Shown here piece by piece: positions 9,330 to 18,300 of a DNA stretch of 64,000 bases. Position numbers and translations under genes: made by a program. How positions within the stretch are numbered: the stretch's first letter is position 1; each line of letters starts with the position of its first letter. A model generated the notes under the pieces. That model had not been told where the DNA came from and ran no database searches. It was given only the letters and a program-made list of their open reading frames with translations. The stretch is from Paracoccaceae bacterium (GTDB taxonomy: Bacteria; Pseudomonadota; Alphaproteobacteria; Rhodobacterales; Rhodobacteraceae). The stretch covers positions 1 through 64,000 of the forward strand of contig JAIXZY010000016.1 in assembly GCA_027489355.1 (NCBI GenBank), written 5' to 3'.

Positions 9330-10490
9330 TCAGCTGGCCGGCGACCCGAGGTAGCGGACGTAAAGCGCCTCGGCCGCAGTCGTAAGGCGCTTGGTGAACC
9401 CGGCGGTGCCGACGTCAGCCTCGGCCACCAGCGGCACGCGGCGGTCGGGGAGATCGGGCGAGTGGATGATCAGCTCGGCCACCGGGGTGCCCTTGGTCAC
9501 CGGGGCGAGGAGAGGGCCGTTGTAGACGACCTCGGCGGTGACGTTGTCCTGGACGAGGGCCGGGACAAGGAGGCGGACATCCTCGGCCGGGACGAGGCCC
9601 ACGCTGTCGGCGGCGCCCATGTGAACCTCGGCCTCGGCGACGCGGGTGCCGGCCTTGGCGACGGTCTTTTCCGAGAACTGGCGAAAGGCCCAGCCGACGA
9701 TGCGCTCGGCCTCTTCGGCGCGGGCCTGGTCCGAGGGCAGGCCGGTGATCGCGAAGATCACGCGGCGGTTTCCCTGTTTGGCAGAGCCGACAAGCCCGTA
9801 GCCGGCTTCGGAGGTGTGGCCGGTCTTCAGCCCGTCCGCGCCGATCCCCAGCTTCAAAAGCGGGTTGCGGTTGAAGCGGTTGTCGGGGGAGCGGTCCTTG
9901 TACATGTACTCGGTCTCGGCGAAGATCGGGTAGTATTCGGGGAAGTCCTCGATCAGTCGCTTGCCGAGGATGCCAAGGTCGCGCATCGACATGCGGTGGT
10001 TCGGGGCGGGCCAGCCCGAGGCGTTGGCGAAGGTCGAGGCGGTCATGCCAAGCGCCTGCGCGCGTTGGGTCATCTGGGCCGAGAAGGCCTCTTCCGTGCC
10101 GGCGAGGCCTTCGGCGACCACGACGCAGGCGTCATTGCCCGAGTTGATGATCATGCCGTGGATCAGCTCTTCCACCGTGGGCCGGTCGTCGTGCTGCAGC
10201 ATCATGGTCGAGCCGCCGTCGCGGGTCATCTGCACCGCGCGGTCCGAGACGGCGAAGGTGGTGTCCATCGTCACCCGCCCGTCCTTCAGCGCCTCGAACA
10301 GCATGTTGATGGTCATCAGCTTCGACATCGAGGCCGGGGGCAGCGGCTCGTCGGCGTTCTTGTCCATCAGGACGGTGCCCGTCGTCATGTCGTAGACCCA
10401 GGCGGCGGTGGCCGCGGTCTCGAAGGCGCGGGCGGGAAGGGCGGCCAGCGCGACGGCGAGCAGGATCAGGACACGGAAACGGTTGAGCAT
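9330..10490 (-). CDS. D-alanyl-D-alanine carboxypeptidase (penicillin-binding protein 5/6 type)
   Basis: Signal peptide; PPASMSKLMT, SGNDACV, KTGHTSEAGYGLVGSA. Confidence 0.92.
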   Translation of the reverse strand: MLNRFRVLILLAVALAALPARAFETAATAAWVYDMTTGTVLMDKNADEPLPPASMSKLMTINMLFEALKDGRVTMDTTFAVSDRAVQMTRDGGSTMMLQHDDRPTVEELIHGMIINSGNDACVVVAEGLAGTEEAFSAQMTQRAQALGMTASTFANASGWPAPNHRMSMRDLGILGKRLIEDFPEYYPIFAETEYMYKDRSPDNRFNRNPLLKLGIGADGLKTGHTSEAGYGLVGSAKQGNRRVIFAITGLPSDQARAEEAERIVGWAFRQFSEKTVAKAGTRVAEAEVHMGAADSVGLVPAEDVRLLVPALVQDNVTAEVVYNGPLLAPVTKGTPVAELIIHSPDLPDRRVPLVAEADVGTAGFTKRLTTAAEALYVRYLGSPAS

Positions 10491-10500
10491 GAGGGGGCCT

Positions 10501-11679
10501 TTACTTGAGGTAGTAGGCGTCGGCGAAACCGGCGTCCTTGATCTTCTTCAGCATGGCGTCGTCGCCCATCACCACGACGCCCCAGACCGCCTTGCCGGCC
10601 TTGTCGGACTTCTGCGGAGTGGCGGTGACGCCGATCTTGGCCAGCGCCTCGGCGGCGCGCCTGGCGTTGTCTTCCTTCGAGAAGGAGGCGACCTGGATCG
10701 GCCGTGCGGGCCCGGTGGCCGCAGGGGCTTCGGGTGCCGGTTCCGCAGCGGCCACGGGGGCCGGAGCGGCGGTGTCGCCCACGGTCTTGCGCTTGGTCTT
10801 GGCGGCCGGAGCCGGGGCGGTCGCTTCGGGCGCGCGGGCGTCAAGCGGGGCGGATTCGATCGGCGCCATGGCGGCCGCGGCGGCATCGGGCGACGTGGTC
10901 GGAGCCTCGCCCCCGGCGGCGACGGCGGTCCCGGCAGCGGCGGCGGCCTTCGCCTCGGCGGCGGCGCGCTTCTTCGCTTCGCGCGCGGCCTTGGCCTCGG
11001 CCCGGCGTTCCTTCCAGGTCTTGCGCTTGGGGGTCGCGTCAGGGGCGACGGCGGTGGCTGCGTCGGTCGCAACGGCGGCTGCGGCCGCGTCACCGGAGGC
11101 GTCTGCGGGGGCGGCGCCGTCCGCGGGCGCGGCGGCTGCGGCATCCGTCTTGCCAGCGTCGACGGCATTCAGCGCGGCGGCGGCAATGGCCTCGGTCCCC
11201 GCAGCGTCGGCGGGTGCGGCTGCGGCGGCCGGGGCTGCCTCTGCCGGTTCGGCAATCTCTTCCTTGCGCACCGCCGTCACCCGGATCTCGGTCGGCTGAC
11301 CGGCCAGGATCCCCAGCGCCTCGGCCGCGTCGGAGGACAGCTGTAGCTTCGGCCCGGGGTTGTCGCGTTCCCGCCTGAAAAGCGCGCCTGTGATCGTCTT
11401 GCCGTTCGCCGGGTTGAACATCAGCGCCCGTTCGGGGTTGGTCACATCGGGCGAAGCAACCCAGATGCCGCCCAGCGAGGGGCGGCCGTCCCAGAGTGCG
11501 CTGTCGGTGGTCTGGAAGACCTCGGGCGCCTCGACGTCGCGGGTGCCGGTCTTCTTCCTGGACGCCGCCGCGACTGTGGGGCTGTCCTTTCCGGCGGTTG
11601 CGCCGCCTTCGACGCAGCCCATCAGGAGACCCGTCGCCGCCAGGCCGAAAACAATATCCCGGAATACCACTCGTGCCAT
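10501..11679 (-). CDS. SPOR-domain lipoprotein with long Ala-rich linker
   Basis: Lipobox GLLMGC; C-terminal IQVASFSKEDNARRAAEALAKIGV...WGVVVMG. Confidence 0.8.
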   Translation of the reverse strand: MARVVFRDIVFGLAATGLLMGCVEGGATAGKDSPTVAAASRKKTGTRDVEAPEVFQTTDSALWDGRPSLGGIWVASPDVTNPERALMFNPANGKTITGALFRRERDNPGPKLQLSSDAAEALGILAGQPTEIRVTAVRKEEIAEPAEAAPAAAAAPADAAGTEAIAAAALNAVDAGKTDAAAAAPADGAAPADASGDAAAAAVATDAATAVAPDATPKRKTWKERRAEAKAAREAKKRAAAEAKAAAAAGTAVAAGGEAPTTSPDAAAAAMAPIESAPLDARAPEATAPAPAAKTKRKTVGDTAAPAPVAAAEPAPEAPAATGPARPIQVASFSKEDNARRAAEALAKIGVTATPQKSDKAGKAVWGVVVMGDDAMLKKIKDAGFADAYYLK

Positions 11680-11945
11680 CTTCCGCCCTCACGCGCGCGG
11701 TCTGACTGCCGCGCTTTTCGATGAACCATCCTGCGGTCCGGTGCCTGGTGCCCGGGGGGCGTTTTTCGCCCGGTTTCCGCAGTCCGCCTGCCTACTGCGG
11801 CCAACATACCGGGTTGCTGCGCCCGTGGAAAGGGCAGAGGCGCCGGACCCCCCTCACGATCAGCGGAATACGCCCGCGCCCGCCCTTCCAGAATCGATCC
11901 GCCGCGCGTATGCGATCGGAGCCCCGGCGTTGCCGCGCCGGGCGG

Positions 11946-12035
11946 GGAAGTGTGGCCGAGTGGTTTAAGGCTCTGGTCTTGAAAACCAGCGTGGGGGGAA
12001 CCCCACCGTGGGTTCGAATCCCACCGCTTCCGCCA
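11946..12035 (+). tRNA. tRNA-Ser(TGA)
   Basis: ggaagtgtggccgagtggtttaaggctctggtcttgaaaaccagc...gggttcgaatcccaccgcttccgcca; acceptor stem pairs, long variable arm, anticodon TGA. Confidence 0.95.
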
Positions 12036-12374
12036 GGTTCGCCGAGCCGTCAGGCTGTTCCCTCTCGCCAGCGACCTTTCCCGGTTCGGCCGATTGGTCT
12101 GCGGGTGCCTGCCGGCGTGCCCCGTCCGGTCGGGTTGGGTTCGTCGTCCGGGGGCGGATGTTGCGTGCCGGGCAGCGGGGACTTGCGTTGGACAATTCAG
12201 GGATGCAGGCGCGATTCCGGCGTCAACTTTCTGGTGCAAGGCCAGCCCAAGTCAGGCCTGACCGGGCGCTGGCGCGCCTCATGCCGACTTGAAGCAAAGG
12301 GGCGCTCGGCGTCTGATGGGGCACGAATCGAGACGGCGAGGTGATCGCCGCGATGACTCCGGGGGGAGTTTGCG

Positions 12375-15278
12375 ATGCTGAAGGCGATCGGCGACATGAT
12401 CGACCCGGCATGGGAACGGTTCCATCGGAGCCGGACCATGATGGTCCTGATGCGACCGGTCATCATTCTGCTGATCACACTGAAGGCCGTCTTCCTGCGC
12501 CAGCGGATGAGCCATGAGAACGGCTTCGTGACGCGCGGGCGCATCCGGCTGCTGGATCAGCTGGACCTTCCGGCCAACGGGTTCTTCACGCCGGGCCGCG
12601 CCTTCGCCTGCCGCCTGCGCCACGCGTCGGTCAGTTTCCTGGATGACGCCGGTCTGGTAGTCCGCGGCGCGTCGCTGAAGTTCGCGGACAGCCCGACAGA
12701 CAGTCCGCTGGATGTTCTGATGAACACCGGGACGGCGGCGCCCTTCTGGAACATGGATACGTTCTGGCAGTTCACCTTCGCCAAGCTTGTCGGCGGACGC
12801 GCGCATCTGATCGGATATTTCCAGCGCAACCCGCGCTGCTACATGAACGTGCGCTCGGCCCTGCGGCGCGACCCGACCAGTTATGCGCTGCAGCATTACC
12901 ACAGCCAGACGCCGCTGCGCTTTGTCGCCGAGGACGGCCGGACCCGCTATGCCAAGTTCCGCCTGCGCCCGATGAGTGATGCGACCGGGGTGCCGTCGGA
13001 CGGCGACGGCCGCCCGTCCGAGGGCGATCTGGAAATGCCTTGGTTCCAGGAGGCGTTGTCGCACGAGGCAAGAAGCCGGAACTACCTGAAGGACGAATAC
13101 CACTCGCGCCTGCAGAAGCAGGGCAAGGTCGACTATCTGCTGCAGATCCAGCTGCTGGAGTGGCAGGAGGGGGATGACCGGCGGTATGAGCTGAGCTCGC
13201 TTTACCCCTGGGACGAGGCGGCGGCGCCCTGGCGGGACCTGGCGCATGTCACCATCGACGAGATGCTGAGCTACCATGAGGGCAACCAGTGCTATTTTGC
13301 CCTGACCAACCTTCCGCCCGCCTTGCAGGTCATTCCGGCGCTTGGCTACGAGGACGGACCGTCGCTGGACTATCTGCGGCTTGGCGGCATCGTGCCGCGC
13401 AAGGCGCGGCTGTTCATGTATCGGCTCCTGGGCCAGCGTCCCCCGATCCCGGATTCCCGGCCCGAGACGGCGACGGACTACGCCGACCACACCACGGCCA
13501 CGCTGGACAGTGCCGAGATCTACAGCGGCCTGAGCCTGCCGCAGTCGGTCACGGGGCTGGACGCGCTGGAGCGGCAGCAGCAGCTGGAAGCGGCACGGGG
13601 CGACTACCAGTACCTCCACGGCTACATCCTGTCGGGGGCACCGCGCCTGCTGAAGCAGGGCTGGGCCGTGCCGAACTGGTACCGGCGGGTGTTCGAGATC
13701 TATAGCGCCGATCCCGCCGCCCCGCCCGGCGAAGCGGTGCCCTTGCCACCCTTCGTGCGCCGGTTGCTGCCGCAGGAGCAGTACAGCGTCTATATCCAGG
13801 GGCGCCTTTACCGGATGATCAGCGCCTCGGTCGTGTCGCTGGGTCTGAGCATCGTGGAAAACTGGCTGAAGGCGCGCCACGGGTTCGCGGGCTATCGCCA
13901 CCTGTTCCTGGGCTACCGCGACCGGCCCGCGATTGCGGAGCGCTGGCGCGAGGATGCCGAGTTCGCCCGCCAGCGCATCGCCGGGATCAACCCCTGCGTC
14001 ATCCGCCGCTTCGAACGCGTGCCGGAGAATTTTCCGGTGACGGATGCCGTTCTGGACGGGCTGCTCGATCCCGGCGAAACGCTTGCCAGCGCGATCCAGG
14101 GGAAGCGGCTTTTCGTCTGCGACTACCGCCTGCTTGAAGGCATCTCGGTGCGGGATGGCTGCTATCTGGCCCGGCCGATTGTGCTGTTCTACGCGGGTGC
14201 CGGCGGCCGCCTGATGCCGGTCGCGATCCAGCTGTTCCAGTCGTCGGACCAGGGGCCGATCTTCACCCCCAAGGATGAGCACGGCCTCTGGCTGGCGGCA
14301 AAGACCTATGTGCAAAGCGCGGATGCGCAGATCCACGAGGTCGTGGAGCATCTGTTGCACAGCCACCTGATCATCGAGGTGTTCGATGTGGCGATCCACC
14401 GGACGCTGGCCGAGGCGCATCCGGTCTTCCAGCTTGTCGCGCCGCATCTGCAATATACGATGGCCGTGAACTCCAGCGCGCGGACGACGATGCTGGCGCC
14501 GGGGGGGCCGATCGACCGGACCATGGCCGTGGGGGCGAAGGGCGCCTTCGAGCTTTTGGCGCGGGTCTGGTCGGAAGAGTGGAACTTTGCCCGCCACAAC
14601 GTGCATCTCGACCTTGCCGAGCGGGGCCTGGACGACGCCTCGGTGCTGCCGGGCTACCACTGGCGCGAGGACGCGCTGCGTCTGTGGCACGTCATCGAGA
14701 CCTATGTCGGCGAGATGGTGGGGCTGTTCTATGCCGACGATGCCGCCGTGCGGACGGATGCCGAGTTGCAGGCGCTGCATGCCGAGTTGCGCAGCGAAAC
14801 GGGCGGCAATGTTCGGGGGATGCCGGGGGGCGACGGCGGGTTCGGCGACAGGGCCACGCTGGTCGAGTTCCTGACCCGCCTGATCTATACCGCGTCCGCA
14901 GGTCATGCTGCGGGCAACAACGGGCAGTTCGACATCTACGGCTTCGTGCCCAACGTGCCCGGCGCCTTGCACCGCCCGCCGCCGGCGGACAAGGCTCTGG
15001 CCTGGTCCGAGGCGGACCTTGCCCGCGCGATGCCCGGGTTCCGGTCCGCCTCGATCCAGATCCTGATGGTCCGCTTCCTGTCGCGGCCGACGGAAATGCC
15101 GCTGGGAACCTTCCCGCAGGAATTCTTTGCCGGAACCGATCTGGTCTGGCCCGTGGTGCGTCGCTTCCGGCACAACCTGAACGCACTTTCGCAGGAGATC
15201 CGCCGGCGCAATGCGGGGCTGGAGGTGCCTTACACCTATCTTGACCCGGCCCAGGTCGCTTGTTCTATTACGGCGTGA
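12375..15278 (+). CDS. Catalase-related (allene-oxide-synthase-like/y4iL-like) N-domain fused to lipoxygenase
   Basis: LOX motifs: WLAAKTYVQSADAQIHEVVEHLLHSHLIIEVFDVAIHRTL (HxxxxH), SAGHAAGNNGQFDIYGF (third His + Asn); N-part GFFTPGRAFACRLRHAS...GASLKFAD...DVLMNTGTAAPF and YHSQTPLRFVAEDGRTRYAKFRLRP resemble catalase-like domains. Confidence 0.82.
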   Translation: MLKAIGDMIDPAWERFHRSRTMMVLMRPVIILLITLKAVFLRQRMSHENGFVTRGRIRLLDQLDLPANGFFTPGRAFACRLRHASVSFLDDAGLVVRGASLKFADSPTDSPLDVLMNTGTAAPFWNMDTFWQFTFAKLVGGRAHLIGYFQRNPRCYMNVRSALRRDPTSYALQHYHSQTPLRFVAEDGRTRYAKFRLRPMSDATGVPSDGDGRPSEGDLEMPWFQEALSHEARSRNYLKDEYHSRLQKQGKVDYLLQIQLLEWQEGDDRRYELSSLYPWDEAAAPWRDLAHVTIDEMLSYHEGNQCYFALTNLPPALQVIPALGYEDGPSLDYLRLGGIVPRKARLFMYRLLGQRPPIPDSRPETATDYADHTTATLDSAEIYSGLSLPQSVTGLDALERQQQLEAARGDYQYLHGYILSGAPRLLKQGWAVPNWYRRVFEIYSADPAAPPGEAVPLPPFVRRLLPQEQYSVYIQGRLYRMISASVVSLGLSIVENWLKARHGFAGYRHLFLGYRDRPAIAERWREDAEFARQRIAGINPCVIRRFERVPENFPVTDAVLDGLLDPGETLASAIQGKRLFVCDYRLLEGISVRDGCYLARPIVLFYAGAGGRLMPVAIQLFQSSDQGPIFTPKDEHGLWLAAKTYVQSADAQIHEVVEHLLHSHLIIEVFDVAIHRTLAEAHPVFQLVAPHLQYTMAVNSSARTTMLAPGGPIDRTMAVGAKGAFELLARVWSEEWNFARHNVHLDLAERGLDDASVLPGYHWREDALRLWHVIETYVGEMVGLFYADDAAVRTDAELQALHAELRSETGGNVRGMPGGDGGFGDRATLVEFLTRLIYTASAGHAAGNNGQFDIYGFVPNVPGALHRPPPADKALAWSEADLARAMPGFRSASIQILMVRFLSRPTEMPLGTFPQEFFAGTDLVWPVVRRFRHNLNALSQEIRRRNAGLEVPYTYLDPAQVACSITA

Positions 15279-15359
15279 AATTGGTGCCGGCCAACTTGCC
15301 CCGTCCGATCCTCTGGCCGGCGTCTGTGTCGACAGGGACGGACATCGGAAGGCGGGACG

Positions 15360-18300
15360 ATGCCAGCTGACATCCTTCCCGAGGTCATCGAGTGTCTGGG
15401 CCGGGCACGGGGCTGCGAGGTGTACCGCGCTCGGCTGACTTCCGGCGGTCCCCCGGTCATCGTGAAGGTGGCAGAGACGGGCGCGGGCCGGCAGGTGTCT
15501 GCCAGTCTGAGGCGGGAATTCGAGATCACCCGGGCTCTTGCCGCGATTCCCGGTCTCCGTGTCGCTACCGAGTGCCGCGAAACGCCCGGCGGCCCGATGC
15601 TGGTCTATCCCGACGACGGGCTGCACGAACTTGCCAGCGTTGCCACCTTTCCGCTTCCGGCACCGCTTCTGGTCCCGGTCGCCGAGCGGCTGGCGGCCGC
15701 GCTGGACGGGGTGCACGCGGCGGGGATCGTGCATGGGGGCGTGAACCCGGCGGCGATCGTCGGCTCGGCTGATCTGGCGGAGGTGCGTCTGGCCGATTTC
15801 TCGATGGCGGAGCGGGGCGCGACACGGGCGGGCGTTGTGCATGACGCGGCCGTCCTTGCCTATCTTGCGCCCGAGCAAAGCGGCCGGATGGATCGCGCGG
15901 TCGACCGGCGCGCCGACCTTTACGGGCTGGGGGTCACGCTTTACCAACTGGCGACGGGAGTGCAGCCCTTCGAGAATGGCGACCCGGCTGTGATCCTCCA
16001 CCGGCACATGACGCTGGTGCCGGACGCTCCGATCCGGCTGAACCGCGAGGTCCCCCCGCACCTGTCCCAAGCCATCCTGCGCCTTCTGGCCAAGAACCCG
16101 GAAGACCGCTTCCAGTCCGCCGCCGAGGTTGTGGAGGCAATCCGGGCGGGCGCGGCGGCACCCCTGACGATACCGGGACGGCTTTATGGCCGGGCGGCCT
16201 TGATCCGGGACCTGGAGCAGGAGATCACGTCCGGCCTTGTGGGAACAAGCAGGCTGATCCGGATCGCGGGGCCGTCGGGCTCGGGCAAGTCCGCGCTGGT
16301 CGCGGAACTGGTCCGCCCAGCCATCCGGGCGGGGGCCAGTTTCGCGCAGGGCAAGTTCGACCAGCTTGACCGGGCGCGGCCCTATGCGGCCTTCACGCAG
16401 GCCTTCGACATGCTTCTGCGGCGCCTGCTGGCGGAGTCTCCCGATTACGTGGCGCTGTGGCGCAAGCGCCTGCTGGACGCGCTAAGCCCCAACGGCCAGG
16501 TCCTGCTTGACCTGCTGCCGAACTACGAGCGGCTGATCGGACCGCAGCCGAAACTGCCGCAGCTGGGCCTGAACGAAGCGCAGATCCGGGTGCAGCTGGT
16601 GTTCCGGCGCTTTGTCGGGGTGCTGGCGCGATCCGACTGCCCGCTGATCCTGTTCCTGGACGACCTGCAATGGGCCGACAGCGCATCCGTCGACCTGATC
16701 GAGCTTCTGCTTGCGGACGAGGGAATCCGGAACCTGACGATCATCGTGGCCTACCGCGCGAACGAGCTGGAGCCAAGCCATCCGACAGCTGTGCTTCTTT
16801 CGGGGCTGTATGCCCGGCGGCACCAGATGCAACGGGTCGAGCTGGCTCCACTGGCGGTCGGGGACGTGATCGACCTGGTCGTCGAGAGCCTGGACATCAC
16901 GCCCGAGGCCGCCCGACCCCTGGCGCGGGTCGTGGCGGAGAAGACAGGCGGGAACCCGTTCTTCATCCGGCAGTACCTGATGTCGATGGCGCGGAAGGGC
17001 CATCTGCTGCGTGAGGCGCAGACCGGGCGGTGGACCTGGGACATAGATGCGGCCTCGGCCGACAAGTTCGCCCCGGACCTGGCCGAACTGGTTGCGGAAC
17101 GGATCGTCGCGCTGCCCGAGGATACGCTGCAGATGGTCCGCATCGCCTCGTGCAGCGGGAACGTCTTCGACACCGATGTGCTGGCGCTGACCCTTGACAT
17201 TCCGCCGGACGAGGTGATGGCACGGATGGCACCCGCGCTGCGGGAGGAGATTGTCCTGCCGCTGGATCGCGACCTGTCGGCCCCGCACCGTTTCCGCTTC
17301 CAGCACGACCGGGTGCAGCAATCGGCCTATGGCAGCCTGAGCGAGGCAAGCCGCGCCCGGCTTCATGCCCGCATCGGCGAGATCCTTCTGCTGAAAAGCG
17401 CCGATCCGCAAAGCCGGCGCATCGAGATCGCCGATCACCTGATCGCCGGACGCGAGCATCTGTCGGAACCGACGCTTTTGCGGCTGCGCGCCTTGGTGCT
17501 GGAGGCGGCCCAGGAGACGATGCAGGCCAACGCCTATGACGCCTCGTTGCGGTACCTCGCGGCGGCCGAGGGGACCTTTCGCGGCGACCTCTGGGCGCAG
17601 GAGCCCGAGCTGGCCTTTCGCATGGCTTTGCAGCGGGCCAGCATCGCCTATCTGAAGAACGAGATCGACACCGCGCGCCGGACCACCACCGAACTGCTGG
17701 CGCGGCCACTGGCCGTATCCGACCGCGTGCAGGTGCTGGAACTGGTGATCCTGATCGAGACGTCGCAGCTGAACTACCGCACCGCCTTGCAGACGGGGCG
17801 CGATGCGATTGCGCTGCTGGGCGAAAAGCTGGTGGCCAACCCCTCGACGGTCCAGGTGCTGGTCGATCTGATGGCCACCCGGCGGCGCGTCAACCGGATT
17901 GCGCCCGATGCGCTTCTGCAGCTGCCGCGGATGACCGATCCGGCAAAGCAGGCGGTGATGCGGGTTCTGGTGCTGCTGTCGGCCCCGGCCTATTTCTCGG
18001 AGCCGAACCTGTTGCCGATGATCGCGCTGAAGATGGTGCGGCTGTCGCTTGCCCACGGCAACGCCCCGGATTCCGCCTTCGGCTACGTGATCTACGGGAT
18101 GCTGCACTGCGCGGTGCTGGGCGACCCGAAGCGCGGGCTGGCCTATGGCCTGCTCGCCTGCCGCGCGGCCAGCGTGCTGGGGGCGCAGACCATCGAGGGG
18201 CGGGTCCTGATGGTCTATGCCGGGTTCATCCAGCACTGGTCCGCCCCCTTGACCGCAACCCTGCCGATCTTCCTGGACGCCGCCGATCGGTCGATCAGCG

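Noticed and set aside
5630-10508. Long plus-strand ORFs 5630-7642 and 8424-10508
   Set aside because: Antisense to TatD/holB and to tmk/D,D-carboxypeptidase; G/R/V-rich shadow frames
10501-11679. Ala-rich segment as possible antifreeze or repeat protein
   Set aside because: Low-complexity linker between a lipoprotein signal and a C-terminal SPOR domain explains it
12279-16070. 1263-aa minus-strand ORF
   Set aside because: Antisense to the lipoxygenase gene; R/H/Q/D-rich translation with no domain sense, a typical GC-rich shadow ORF
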